From Sphaeramia orbicularis (taxonomy: Eukaryota; Chordata; Actinopteri; Kurtiformes; Apogonidae): a DNA stretch of 64,000 nt. The stretch is taken from contig NC_043962.1 of NCBI RefSeq assembly GCF_902148855.1, positions 30,618,828 to 30,682,827 of the forward strand, read 5' to 3'. The position numbers and the translations under genes were made by a program. Positions 13,372 to 26,568 of this stretch are shown here, piece by piece (within the stretch, counting starts at the first letter, position 1; every line of letters starts with the position of its first letter). The notes under the pieces are model-generated. The model did not search any database. It had not been told where the DNA came from and saw only the letters and a list, made by a program, of their open reading frames with translations.

Positions 13372-13993
13372 CCAAGATCTGTGGGAAAGGGTGATGGAGA
13401 ATGGCCCTAACTGAAAAAGTGAATGGGGAAGTTTTAATCTTATTTATTCAGGAGTTGCACAACTAATATATTCAGCCAGATTAAAAAATGAGAAGATGTC
13501 AACAAAAAAATATTTCCCTGTTTTTTTTTTTTTTTTTTATCTTACGCGTCTAGACGTAAAAACGGAACTTACAAGTATGCAAAAAAAAAAAAAAAGTTTC
13601 TCGACAGCTTTTTCTGCAAGACTGATTATGAAGTATTGCATTTGCTTAACAGATGTAACACAGAAACCAGAGCTTCCTGCACGAACAGCCCACTCAGATT
13701 CACAGGACGCAAAAATATGGAAATAATACACGCGCAAGAGTTCGACTGACACCGAGGCTGCCCAAGCGTCACAAACACCAAAAACCACACTGCGGACATT
13801 AATCACAATGTCAATCACTTGAGGCACATTAGTCTGCGTGGAATACAAAGTGATATTAGATAATAGTTTTACATGTATCATGCTTTCTAAGAAAATATCC
13901 CCATGCGCGCGTTCCAAGTCACGCACGCTTTGCTGTTGATTTCCTTTCCTCAAACACTAAGAAGATTTGAAGCATAAAGATGTAGTTTCTTAC
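12073..13993 (-). other. 5' intron of the C15orf39-like gene
   Basis: It lies between the acceptor CATAG at 12073-12077 (reverse strand) and the donor TTAG-GTAAGAA near 13993. It contains a poly-A run (about 13084-13105), a (GT)n microsatellite, a poly-T run (about 13519-13538) and an A run near 13580-13595. No coding exon is recognised. The first ~1 kb is AT-rich and unremarkable. Confidence 0.5.
13316..13368. repeat. (GT)n microsatellite
   Basis: About 26 uninterrupted GT units, preceded by a short TA/AT run. It lies in the first intron of the C15orf39-like gene. Confidence 0.97.
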
Positions 13994-14240
13994 CTAAGTC
14001 CTGCGGTGAAGATACATGACGAAGACTCCATGAAACACAGATTGTGACTTGGAACGAAACTCTCCTCTCCGCTTGTTTCTTGGTTCGCTTTGACCGGATG
14101 CGTCAAAATCCCAGGACTACGGCGGAATGGAAATGAAGGCCGTGCCAAAAGGTTGGAGCGGCTCGACCCGGTCCACGCGGCTTTTAGAGAAGTTAACAAA
14201 CTGAAGAAAAGACAAAAGGAAGGAGGATGGTCTTTGATCA
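13994..14240 (-). other. Probable noncoding first exon and promoter-proximal region of the C15orf39-like gene
   Basis: A good donor (GGACTTAG then GTAAGAAAC on the minus strand) ends at 13994, and the next acceptor, near 12072, lies 42 bases upstream of the coding ATG. The interval is more CpG-rich than its surroundings. An inverted CCAAT box (attgg, about 14317-14321) lies upstream. The transcription start is not determined; 14240 is a rough limit. Confidence 0.45.
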
Positions 14241-14299
14241 ATAGGCGGAGTCACACCCTGTGTCTATCCATGGCTGGGTTTCTACACATGTGATGTTTT

Positions 14300-14519
14300 C
14301 CCGCTGGTGACTTTTTATTGGCTGTATCCTCATGTCCGGCTCTCTGTTGGCTGACTGCTGCCATCTAAAAAGAACTTACTGTCACGTTTTCCTCATTCTT
14401 TAACAGATAACGCAAGTGCAATGTGACTTTTCTGTACCGGATTTACACTCCATACACTGTTACCCAAACCAAGTTTCTGGATTCCCTTAGGGAGCTTATC
14501 AAACCTAAGTAATCTGATC

Positions 14520-14556
<37 letters not shown>

Positions 14557-15975
14557 GGGAGACATCATGCATCATGCACTCCCTTCTTTATCTAACTGTC
14601 GCTATTTATTACAGTGTAGAAACCCCAGACTAAAGTTATCTTAGTGCATTCTCACAGCTACTGCCGACCTATGCACAGGTGAAAAATGTAGCACAGAAAA
14701 AGTGATGACATCTCCCACAAGAGTTTTTTTTTTTTTTTTTTTTTTAATTCCTAGACATTCTGTAAAAGCTTACAACTGCAGTATCTTGATTCCCAGGTTA
14801 TGCATTTGCCTTATAAGAGTCTAAAGGAAGATTACTGCAGCAAAACGTTTTTAATTTGTTTCTCTTTTTCATAGAATGTTCCTTTGTCTAGTACAATGTT
14901 GTGTCAGTATCTGTGTGTCTATTGTTCACAGCCCTGGCCTTGACACAGAACTGGTTTGAGCTAGTTTATATCTCATCATAGCTGCTAAAACTCTTCTATC
15001 CTACTGTATATTTCTCATACATAGACTCCCGCCCATATTCCTGAAAATCACTGAATCCTCTTTATTTTTTGGTACACATCTCCTGACTGTATTGCATCCG
15101 GTAAATCTGTAAATCGACCTTCTTTTTCAAGAATAAGTGACACAAAAGACAATCCTTGCTCAAAGACTTTATAAGCCAAATTTCTACCACTCGGAGCAAG
15201 GAGGGGAAAACTCCCAATGAACTGGAAAAGAACTGGTTTCCCTCATTTTATCTGGTAAACGTCTCACTGAGATAAAAGAAGACCTTGCCAAAGAGCAGCA
15301 TAAATGAGTAGCAGTATGTCAACAAAATAAAACAAACAGACAAAGATAACCATATGACACTTAAAAAGACCATGTGAATAAGAAGTAATTAAAGAGTCGG
15401 CTATGGATACTCTGAAAGATGCATATATAAGTAAGATTTGTCTATTTAATTGTCAATAAATGGAAAATGCTTCTGTAGCTGTTTTAGAGAATGTCAGTTT
15501 CTTAACCCAATCCTAATGTAGTTAATCGTTGACCAAAGTTAAAGTCAGGTCAGCCATTACCTCAGTTCGACTATGTTTTACCTCATGTCTCACATTATTG
15601 TCTTCACTGAGAAAAATGTTGATGTGTGTTCAGCAGAATAACATTATAGTGTGCCTGTGTAATGCAGTTTTTCTGTGGACCTGCCTTAAAAACGATAGAC
15701 CCTCACAACCCAATTTTACATTAAATCTATCAACTAAAGTGAATTTGAGCGGAAATTAATGTTCCTGATGATTTTTATTGTCATTTTACATCAGTTTGTG
15801 GTGGAAATTTGTCCGAATAAGGGAGACCAATGCAGAGAAATTTGTCTTTGTATCTATTTAACTTCTGCACAGAAGGACCGAAACCAGTAAAATTACAGTC
15901 AGCGACCACCGAGGAATCGATGCTGAGTACGTCATCATCAGGGTTTTAAATGCACAGAAACAAAGAATTAATAGT
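14300..15975. other. Intergenic, no gene recognised
   Basis: It contains a (TTA)n microsatellite at about 14518-14554 and a poly-T run at about 14726-14745. The reading frames are short and look like chance. Nothing else identifiable was seen. Confidence 0.6.
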
Positions 15976-16160
15976 TACATTCCGTGATTAATTAGTAAGT
16001 AAGTAAGTAAGTTTTATTTATAGAGCACTTTTCACGGTCACAAAGTGCTTTACAGTGCAAGATACAATTAAAAGCCAATTAAAAATACAAATAAAATACA
16101 ATTTTAAAATGCAAGTAAAATACAATCAAAGTGTGATAAATAAATTAAGGGTTCTATCCC
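15976..16160 (-). mobile_element. 3' tail of an L2-type LINE (minus orientation)
   Basis: A (GTAA)n run leads into TTTTATTTATAGAGCACTTT and CACAAAGTGCTTTACA. Reversed, this reads as the familiar fish L2-type tail (aaagtgctctataaataaaa) ending in a short tandem repeat. The 5' end could not be placed. Confidence 0.6.
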
Positions 16161-16859
16161 AGTAAAGGCACACTTCTATTAAGGAACAGAGTCTTTGATG
16201 TATTCCAGTTTTTCTCAGTCGTTTTGGTACATTTCTCAGATCAGAATTGAAATTCACAAAACCACCTGTTTAATCTTCACATCATTGTGTCACTTGTTCA
16301 CATTTAAAAAAAGAGTTTCTTATTTCTTTGAACAAGTTGCAAATACTTTGGTACATCCATGCAAATGATTATGTACTATTCTCTGCTGTTTCCTACATGA
16401 GCAATTGCTTATGTCATGTTGATCCAAATGTATTATAACGGGTCTTTGTTGAATAGTTTCACCACCCACAACATTTAGGCTTTAGTTCATCGCATAAGTC
16501 TTAACATGCAAAATGGTTGAACAAGTTGTCATAATATGTCACAGCAGATGCCTACAGAGGCTGGATAAGACACTCTAAAAGATTCTTTCCACGCTGCATT
16601 GCAAGAGAAGATATTTGTTGTGATGTGGATGAGAATTAAATATATATATAATGTAAAAACTCTGAATAATTTGCACTACAATAATATATACATAAACATA
16701 TATTTTTAATAGATCAGATCCATGTACACATCCACTCACTGTATACAAATCTCCAATTTGCACTCTCTACATATTACAATATAAATCCACTGTAAATCTC
16801 AAACCATTATTGTCCTTGTTGCTAGTCGAATGTTTGTTTATATTAGGTCTATGTTCAAG

Positions 16860-16980
16860 TGTGATTGGGTTCATGTTGTTTTGGGTTCATGTTGAAATTG
16901 TACGTCGTGAGCAAAGAAAAAACAAAGCCAAATTCCTTGTATGTGTTCACATACTTGGCCAATAAAGCTGATTCTGATTT
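16860..16980 (+). mobile_element. 3' tail of an RTE/Rex3-type LINE or dependent SINE
   Basis: The segment ends CACATACTTGGCCAATAAAG followed by ctgattctgattt, the usual fish ending for these retroposons. The 5' limit is approximate and no coding part is visible. Confidence 0.55.
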
Positions 16981-17459
16981 GTGGCCGAACAGACAGGAAC
17001 GTCAGGAGGTGTAGGAGGACTGCGCTGTAATTTCTTCAACACTGCATGGACAGTTTTCCCTAAGGAGATTGGCCTATGTTCAGGTTCCTACTTTTGTTTT
17101 TTCTTTGTGCTATGTAGTGCTGTCTTTTTATTTCTTTATTGCGATGACATGGTCTGTCAACAAATTACAGTACAAACAGTAAGAGCACAAATGTGAATCT
17201 TGTCCAGTCTCTTGCAATAAATCTCCCACATACACTAAGGTGTGTGCAGGAAAATCTGTCCACTAGCAACATTTGGTAACTGTCAATCAAATCTGACACC
17301 ACAGAGACTATGTTTGTTATCATTTTTACATTCAGCTGCTTGCTGTCAGTCACAAAACTGCTGAAGAATGCTGAAGACTAGTGTATGTCCGTGCTCACTG
17401 TAAAGGTCAACTAGATTTATCACCGTCGTGTAACCTTTGTAGAACATATTTAAGCTGGA

Positions 17460-18120
17460 CTCTGGTCAGCCCAGTTCAGACGATTATAAGGTTTGGCTTT
17501 GACTGCTTGTATTGTCTCAAATTGTGATCTTGCAACATTACAAGTTATTGTGTTCCCTCTGTCAGAGTGTTGGTGTTTTCTTTGTCTCAGAGTGCTAGTA
17601 AATCTTCCAGGATTATCTCTGGACCTGCTGCGGTGGTCCTGCCTCTTCCCTGCCCTCATCATCACCACTCACTTATCCTCAACTGCCTCCATGTGTCTCC
17701 CCCTACTCCCCCCTTCTCCCCTTCTCCCCCTCTCCCCCAGTCTCTATCTCCATTGCTCTCTCTTTTTCTCTTTCTTTACCCTCTCTCTTTCACCCCAACT
17801 GGTCAAGGCGGATGGCTATCCTCCAGGAGTCTGGGTCTGCTCCAGGTTTCTGCTGTTGAAGGGAAGTTTTTCCTCACCACTGTCACCAGTCACAAGTGTT
17901 TGCTCCTGGAGGATTCTGTTGGGTTTCTGTAAATTGGCTCAGAGTCTGGTTTTGACCAACTCTATATATAAAGTGTCATGAGATAACTTTTTTGTGATCT
18001 GGCGCTATATGTATAAATTTGATTGATTGAGTGATTTGATTGGTTTTCCCCTGTAAGTCGCTTTGGAAAAAAGCGTCTGCCAAATACATAAACTTAAACA
18101 TAAATCCATTACAGGTGTAA
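17460..18120 (+). mobile_element. LINE 3'UTR fragment with a composite tail
   Basis: A pyrimidine-rich stretch (17690-17790) is followed by GGGAAGTTTTTCCTCACCAC, then GAGATAACTTTTTTGTGATC and ctggcgctatat, a short (TTGA)n run, and TGTAAGTCGCTTTGGAAAAA with agcgtctgccaaat. Both tail motifs are common at the 3' ends of fish retroposons. The same tail junction recurs at 52037-52212. The open frames here (17493-17981) are UTR noise. Confidence 0.6.
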
Positions 18121-21100
18121 CTTACAATTTACAATAATTGTCATCAAAACTTTAGCCATAGTTTACATCAGAACATCCCTCCAGAGTATCTGTTATATTG
18201 ACAACATGACTAAGCAGTTGGATTGTCTTATTCGTACACAATGACACAAGGACTTGTCATTCTGATAGCACTGACATGTCCATTGACACAGATATTTACT
18301 TTTGAGAGATGAACTAGACTGGCTTTTTCAGGTAATCCGTGGTGTTTTGCTATTTGTATGAGTTGTTTCGAGAAATGCACTTACTGTTTTGCAAATGTCG
18401 AGGATGATTGGAGAAATGTACCAAAGCGACTGAGAAAACCTGTAAAACATATGACGATACATATTCAACAGATGGTGCAGGCCCAAGGCAATCTTCGATG
18501 TTAATTGACGGCTCATGTTCAACACATGGTGCAGACCCAATACATCGACCAAGCCACACATCTCAGTACAGACCAAGCATTGTTATTACAAACATCAGTT
18601 CATTCATAATGTTTAAGGGTTCAAGGCAGGTTCAACAGGAGATGAAGTTGGTCTATTGGCTCCTACAAAACATAGTGAAGTTCAGCTGAGTATTAATAGT
18701 AGCTGTGTGATGTGCACTGAATAATGTCTACAGTTTAGCTGTATACTTGTGCATAGAACTGATGATTTTCCATTTTTCCTCGACAGTTTTATGATATTGT
18801 TTTGAGCAGGTAAATGTAGTATAGTTTGTTTCAGAAAGGTTATAAAGTTAATGCCTTAATTATGCTGCTAAACTAGTGCGTAGTGATGAAAACATGTTTG
18901 AAAATGTATTGGTACATATAAGTTGGAAAACAACAGTATTAACACTTACTGACTGTTTTAAAAATAAAATAATGAAGGATTAGAAGGGGAAAGATTACGA
19001 TTTAACATGTGTGTTAAGAGTCACTACATAATATGATCATTGTATGCAATATCTATCCTATATGAAACTATGTATGCGTGCACAGGAAATTTCTCTGAGT
19101 AAAATGTATTCAAATTGAAGAAAATTTTACTCTACTCAGATACCATTTGGTCCCTCTCTAAAAAAAGTAAAAGTTACTCTTTGGGTAGAGCTCTCCAAAG
19201 TCAATATAGAGAAAATTTTCTCTTTTTGAGAAAAATACTTTTGAGTCTGGAAAAAATGCCCAGTAATTTGTCCTGTGTGGAAAATATATAATTTAAAACA
19301 TTAAATATGAAAGAACCAAAACAAACTAGTGTCAGCCTATGTGACAATTTGACTTTTAAAAATATAGTACAAAAAACAGTTAGATATAATGGTGTAAAAT
19401 ATAGTAAGGTTGTGTTACAAGAAACAGAGGTTTTGTCTGGATTAAGTTATAATGGTGTAAAATGCAGTCAGACTGTGTTGAAAGAAAAAGGTTATGTAAG
19501 GACACGTCTGGGGAAGGGTCTGAACACAACTGTGTTGAAGAGTGAAGGTACCAAGCATTATGCCCCGGGAAGGTATCCACAAATGTTCAGAAGCAAAGCC
19601 ATCATGAATTATTTAAAACAGGTCAAAATGTCCTTGGGAGCCGTCCAGAACATAGAGCTGCTAGACAACAGGAGGAGCTGATAGTGTAATGTGGTAACAT
19701 GGCCAATAAGTTTTGGAAACGTTATAATGGTGTCAGTATGTCAACCCAATGAAAATGATCAATGGGTGTGGAAAATGACATTTAGAGATGAATGTGGTGA
19801 CCTATTGGTCAGTGTTCTTCTGATGTACCTGATACCTGGTGACACTGGGAAATGCTCTCAGATTTTTTGCACATAATAAATCTTGGTTGCCTTTAATGTT
19901 GAGTTCTGGTGATTTTTAGACCAATTAGAAGATTTTGGCCAGTAGAACAAAATCCAGTCTTAGGCCCTTTTGATCTGGGACACCTGTTCCACTTCATAAA
20001 CATGCTCTTTTTAAAAAATGAAATAGTGTGTTTCACAATAAAAATAAATGAAAATAACAAAATAAATGCACTTAAGCAAAGTTTAGTTCCTCAGAGAGTC
20101 AAACAGCGTTTTGCGTATGATTCAGTCTGACATATCTCAATTTGATTATCAAAACATCAATCTTTCACCATCAAAATGCTTCTTGTTGAAAGCTTGTCAA
20201 ATGACGCAAATGCAAAATTATGTAACAGCAGAAATGATCACCTTATCTTTGTGAATGTGTGCTGTAATATTTGGTTGAAAAATAATAATATTTATACTGT
20301 TTGATTTACCAACATGTGATGAACTTCATTTATGGGTTACCATGGATGACCAACATCAAGTGTGCATTCTTCTACTCTTTCTTGCGTTTTTCTTTTTTCT
20401 ACTTTCAGAATGAGTTAATATCTTATTCCACTTGCATCATGCTGGTCCCTCTTCATCCGTGAGTCTAATTGATGCATCCTGTGGGACTTCCACTGTTCAG
20501 TCTAGACAAGTTAGTGGCTTCCATCATTCCCCGTGGCCTCACCGGTAAAGAGGCACTTGTCGAGGGGTTTGACGGTGAAGAGAAAGCAGTAGCATCTCCC
20601 TGCAGAGTCCTCTCACATCTCCCCTATTTCCAGTTACCATGGTGTTTTACACCTTAAGGCTACCCAACACATGTCATCGAGGGGCTAACAGTGTGCCATA
20701 TGGGCAGAGTTGAAATGTTGAAACACAGAAAACAAAAAGACATATTAAACGTGTTGAATTCTACTGTGTTGCTGAAAACATGTTTACACAATGAAAAGGC
20801 AAATAAGTACAATCAGGCAGTGCAGATATGTAACAACACGTAGTATTAACATGTATTAAGCAGGGGAGAAGAGTTTTCAAAACAGAGTCAGAGATTCCTC
20901 TGTGGGTTGGTTTTCACCAAGTCAGTTAATTATCATACAGAATTATATGGAGATTTTTTTCCCCTTTAAAGTGACTTTGCTCCTGTTATTTCTTGATGCA
21001 GAGGCAATTATTTATAAGGGGTTTAGCAGCTGAAAGTACCATACAGGTTGAATATGTTTCATAAATATTTAATAAATGTACATGTTAATAAACATTTATA

Positions 21101-22020
21101 ACATATTTAATAAATCTAAGTGTACAATAATGAAACAGATTATATAACAAATTTAGTAATTTGAAGTTTAAATATACGATCTGGAATAAGAGTTTTCATT
21201 TACCTCTAGGACACTTTTTATTACAAATAAATTAAATGAATAGTTTGACAGAATTTAAAAAGAAAAAACCCAACTCTATTCTTGCTTTTATGACACCAAA
21301 TGCGTCTGTACTGTAGTATTTGCATTCATATCCACAAGGTGTTTACCACTTTTAAGCAGTTGAGCATCAATAAAATGAATTGTGGTGACACAGGGAAAAC
21401 AGCAGGTGATCTCTCAGGATATGTTTTCTGATGAAACACTTTTGAATAATCCCTGAGGCCAGAAACTGAGCCTTGAGAACGCTGTTGCATCAGCCGCACA
21501 TGACGCATGAATCCCTTATTGTGCGCACATACTGACACAAAGGATGAGATATATATAAGAGAAATAAATATTTGCTGGCACATGACTGCATGGTATGCAT
21601 ACTTTAATTTGCGCACAGTGCTCTAATACAAAAGTAAATATTTAACCTACAGTCAATAAGAGTCATTTGATGATTATACAAGTGGTTACCTCCAAAGTTA
21701 CATTATTATTTTTTTCTTTGTTGAGTTCTGTAGTTCCTCTCCTGAGCTTCCTTTTTAATCATTATTATGTTTTAGTTTTAAATAGGATGGTCACTAGTTA
21801 TTTGAAAATAATGTTCAGTGTAATCTCCTATTTATTTCCATGTTGCTTCACGCTGTTGCTTATATTTGATCATGTACCTTAAATAACCTATACGTACCGT
21901 TGTCAACAATGAGTAAAACTCATGTAAAAATAGTACCTTTACAAATATACTCTACAATTGCCATCAGGAAAGAATATTTAATTCCTAAAATGCTGCATTC
22001 AAAGGTGTTTTAAAACTTCT
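18121..22020. other. Intergenic, AT-rich, no recognised gene
   Basis: Small features only: two imperfect ~40-bp direct repeats near 18466-18546, an inverted-repeat-rich patch at 19090-19250, and an unidentified 124-codon open frame at 19307-19681 with an internal degenerate duplication. No splice-bounded homology to a known gene was seen. Confidence 0.5.
19307..19681 (+). other. Unidentified 124-codon open frame with an internal degenerate duplication
   Basis: The DNA repeats the block TATAATGGTGTAAAATATAG as TATAATGGTGTAAAATGCAG about 60 bp later, so the translation repeats YNGVKYSKVVLQE as YNGVKCSQTVLKE. No family is recognised. It may be a tandem-repeat relic rather than a gene. Confidence 0.2.
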
Positions 22021-22510
22021 TTAACCCTCTATGACCTAAACAACTACGACCTAACCTTAACCCAACCCAAAGCATCCACTGAAATTTTTATTAATCCTAT
22101 CAATAAGTGTAAAGAATTCAGGTATAATGCGGTTTCTCAGCTTTTCATGGTCATCAGATATGACCTGTTTGGACATTCAGAGGCTCCAGGGTGAGCATGG
22201 AATGACCATCATGTTTTGCAACATTAATTCACCAATAAAACCCATGTAATTTGACAAAATCAGTGGTTGCAGACACTTGTTTTTATGTTCAATTAATTAT
22301 ATATTTTGCTGAAAAAGCCCCTTTTTCTTTTCTTTTTTTTACCTTTGAATTTACCCAGAACTTTTATGAGCATCTACATTGTCAGTAAATTAAATATAGC
22401 AAAATATCTGAAAAATGCAAAATGTAGATGATAATATTATAACAAATGGTGATAAATCACTCAGGAAAAGTTAAACGTATAGGGAAGATATCATTTGGAA
22501 ATCACCACAA
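22021..22510. mobile_element. Older copy of the TTAA-type MITE
   Basis: It starts ttaaccctctatgacc and shares long collinear blocks with 26656-27204, for example aatcctatcaat, CTTTTCATGGTCATCAGATA and AAATGGTGATAAATCAC. Its right terminal repeat is not clear, so the 3' limit is approximate. Confidence 0.6.
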
Positions 22511-23190
22511 AATACTTAATCTATCATTAATGAGAGAACAGAGCTACTGTATGTCTGAATCTAGAGTGACCATCTTTCACAATAGCATCTAGATGTCAAT
22601 AAAATGTATTCAGTGTGAAATATAATGGATTCTGTGTCAATTAATGATTCTTAATTGCTGTCTGAACTTTACCTGTGTCTGGTGACATGATGACTTGGAT
22701 AAATCAACATAAAAAGAAACAACTATCATGCATATATGAAGGCCTTGTTCCTATATAAAGAGAATAAGCTGACACAGTATTATATTATATATTATATCCT
22801 GCCTGACCTAAGGACATCTTCATTGACCCGTATCCTAACCTTGATTATGGAAAACATCCAGTTTTTGTCTGAATTCTATGAGTTAAGCTGTTAAAAAGAT
22901 CCTCATACGGTGACATTTGTATTGTGTGTCTGAAATATTCCTTGGTTCAGTTTCTCTTTGTTAATCATCTGCAGACTCTGACTCTGTACTGGACTGAACC
23001 TCTTACTAAAGTGGTGATAACAATGCCAGTGAGAGTATCTGAATAAATGACAATACAAATATATTCTGTAAGTAGCTAGAAATGGATGTCTACAGTTTTT
23101 CATAGCAACCAAAATGAAATGAGTGAACACAAAATAAGCAGTCTGTAAAATACAGTGTTATATGTCTATATGTGAAATTATGATTCACAC
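22511..23190. other. Intergenic, nothing identified
   Basis: AT-rich sequence without a recognisable repeat or exon. Confidence 0.5.
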
Positions 23191-23430
23191 ATTCATTCAT
23201 TTGTTTTGAGCACAAGAAAAAAAAACATTTTTAGGTGTACAAGGAACCAATAGCAGAGCAAATGCATTAATAAATAAAGGTGATCAAGACAATATAGCAA
23301 TTGTCATGTACCCTAGTGATAACAAAATAAATTCAATATGTACTGCTCAAAAAGGAGTGGGAAGAAGAAAACTTATTAAATCCCACCCCCTTCTCACATT
23401 TATGCAACATAACACATTACTTTTGCTTCC
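23190..23430 (-). mobile_element. 3' tail of a LINE (minus orientation)
   Basis: Reversed, it reads GGGTGGGATTTAATAAGTTT, cttcttcccactcctttttgag and ends near (ATGA)n. The same segment occurs in plus orientation at 35430-35575, next to a LINE C-terminal coding remnant, so both are tails of one LINE family. Confidence 0.55.
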
Positions 23431-24310
23431 TTAATGATGAAGTTACATCTGTTTAGAGCCCTAATAATGTTAATAACAGATAGTAAACAGATTAGGAAAA
23501 CTGATATATATTACACATAGTAGCTATCTAAAAAATAGTCTCCATAACTTATAATACAATATATTTCAACAATAATTACATACCAACAATGGCATGTTTT
23601 TTCATGATTTTTATGTAGGTCATGAAATAGTTGTGATATTATTATTTTGATGCTGTTTAAAGAAGCTGTGAGCAAAACATCGCTCTAGAGAGAGAGATAA
23701 TAAACAGCAGTATGTATGATATGGTATGTTGTGTCTAAACAAGTGTACCTCTGATTAGTTCACAGTATCTCCTCTGAATACAGGCTGGAAGTTTTTGTGA
23801 TTTGACCATAGCTGTGTGAATATGGTGCTTACACCCATTAAGTGCACCTACACTCCTCTACAGTGCTGTCAAGGCTACGACAACACTCCCCTTGGCTGAT
23901 GTAATGTTTCTCTGGCCTCATTAACCAAATTACACTGCAGCCAATAGCAGCAGGACAGGTTACAGCTCATGGACGGATGCTTTTCATTTGGAAAGCCATT
24001 CACATGTGTCTCAACCTCAACAACTCAACAGTAACAATGCCTCAGTGATTTGACAACCAAATTTTCCCCGCCTTCTTTAGATTCATAGGTGGGAGCAAAG
24101 ATAAACTAAGATAATAACATTATATCCCAGGCAGCTTTGAAAACACCAGTAACACAAACATCCATTTGTTCATTCAAAGTGAATGTTTTGTTCTGTAGGC
24201 AGCCAATAGATTAAAGGCAGGACAGAAAACATTATATTTTGGAATTAAATGCATGTTTCTAATCTTTTTATTATTTGTTTTTATTCATTTAACCTTTATT
24301 TAACCAAGCA
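23431..24310. other. Intergenic, nothing identified
   Basis: AT-rich sequence, no repeat or gene recognised. Confidence 0.45.
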
Positions 24311-24682
24311 AGATATAGTCACGGAAAAAAATATTTGACCATCAAAAGTCATCAAAAACAATGGTTATGCAATCAAGTACTAACTCCTGTGTGGATCATG
24401 TGACTAAAACAGACAGAAAACATGGAATGCCTAAAAGCACTGTTTTTGTCAGTACAATGCCATAGCTATTGATGTAAGAACTTAAGTGATTTTGGTTATT
24501 GTCAAGAAAACATGGAAAATGGCTAGATATCAGCTCTGAAATTAAACTCTTATGAGCTATTTTTGTTGTTGTCATTATATTTGTCCAAACAAATGTACCT
24601 TTAGTTGTACCAGGCATTAAAATGAACAAAAAAATTGAAGAAAACAAGGGTGGTCGAATAATTTTTTCTGCGTCTGTAGGTT
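24311..24682. mobile_element. Tc1/mariner-type MITE, copy 1
   Basis: The left part reads cacggaaaaaaatatttgacc and the right part, reversed, gcagaaaaaattattcgacc, an imperfect terminal inverted repeat. The ~350-bp interior is nearly the same as 51663-52020. TA dinucleotides flank it. No transposase frame. Confidence 0.6.
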
Positions 24683-26560
24683 AAGACGACATTCTGATTT
24701 ATAGCTGTGGCTTGGCAAAAGTTAGGGCCTTTTGAGGGAGAAGGAAAAGGGAAGTAAAAAATCAAGATGGCAATACACTTTATGATTCACCATTTGCACA
24801 AGAAACCAAGACGACTTATTGCTTTTTCAATACTGCTGTAAAACAACAAAACTTCAGCTTCATTACCTCAGTATTCTTCTGTTTTTTGTGATGACATGCT
24901 GCTCAACACTCGTGAATGTACATGTTACCTGGTTATCGATGATCCCTGATGTTCAATAGCCTGTTTCTGGTGATAACATAGTTATTAATTTCATGTCATT
25001 CTGCTGGTTTTTGGATCATTTTTGCTTTGTTTGGATTGTTAACCGGAGGAACTGCTCAATAGTAGCATCAATAAAATAACCTACATACCTGAGACTGGAA
25101 AATGTGTTACTATTATGACTATATAATTCTAAACTATATAATTACTATTCTGCCAATTATAACTAATGCCACTAATTTGCATCATAGCCATTGTGCTATA
25201 TTCAAGTTAACACTCCTCACTTAACTTATCATCTGCTTGACAGCAACATTTTTTTTTAATATTTATATTGTATATAACTGTAAATACACTTAGGTAGTAG
25301 GACATACAAGTGCATGGCTTCTGAACTAAAAGAAAACAACATGATGACATTTGTTTATATAAAACATTTTTAAAGCTGTTTTTGTCACTGTTTGAGTACT
25401 TATATTTTAAGCCCTCTTAAACCAGGTACCCTGTGTCTTTACAACTGGTCTAACATGTATCTATTGTTTTAGACATTCCAAGATTACCACCACAAATTTC
25501 TGCTCCTTTCAGTTTATAAGTAGGGCAGTCACTGTCTGCTTTTACTCATATAAACAAAGCATTGTCTGGTTCAGTTTGACATCCTCTCACAGGTCTTCTG
25601 TTGGCGTTAAAGACACAATCCAGACTGGTTCATTTACTTTGTTATGAGATAGAGAGTTCTCACAAAGGTAAACATGACTACACTAACGTCAACCATGGAT
25701 TTCATCACTTTTGACCTTTGGTACTTTGAGTAATGTTTTAAAGAGTGCTTGGTTGAAATATATCTGTTCCTCACTGGCATAGGTTTTGGAAATTTAAAGA
25801 AATGCATTAAAAAAGACACTGGAACCTAAAGGTTAATGAGTCAGAGATGTGTCCCTAACTCAACTGACAGTTTTATGACATGAGTGGTCGCAGTAAAGTC
25901 AGTTTGTCAAACTGTCTTGCAGGAAAGAAGTTTCCGCTCTGCCTCACATTATTAACCCCTTGGACCCCGTGACATCTCTAACAGAATAAGCAGGACGCTG
26001 TTCACGACGGAAGATCTGTTAAGATACTGCATGTAATGACTTTTTTATTGCATAATAACCGGTCTGCCAAAGTGTACTCTAGTCACCTTAAGCAAAGAGA
26101 TCAGTTATTTCCTCTGCATAAAACATGTCAGTTTAACAATGATAAACTTTAATCATAATAAAACAAGAACACAGTGACCTTCGTAGAGAAAGAGAATTCA
26201 ACATTAACAGACTGTCTCTTAATGGCAGTACATTTGGTTTTAAAATCTACATTCTTGTCATGGTTTACCTTTGACACCATTCCTGTTTCTGGACATTTCA
26301 TGCCATCAGCCCAGGAACTGCCATCTGTTTTTTTGAGCAAGCTGAACATTTGGCTCTCATGTTACTTATTCAACACACATGTGGAGGAAAAATAAACATA
26401 AAATGAACCTGATATACCATTGTCTATCTGATCACAACTGTATTGTTTGTTTAGCTCCAATCCAAACAAAATGAATGATGAGTAATTCAGTGAAAACAAA
26501 AAGTTTTCTGAGGCAGACAGTGTAGCATATCAGTAAACAGGCTTGTCCTAATGTTTGTTC
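24683..26560. other. Intergenic, nothing identified
   Basis: AT-rich, short chance frames only. Confidence 0.45.
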
Positions 26561-26568
26561 ATTTAGTC

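Noticed and set aside
17493-17981. Plus-strand frames of 162 and 121 codons rich in Leu/Ser/Pro
   Set aside because: Pyrimidine-rich LINE 3'UTR; composition alone explains the open frames.
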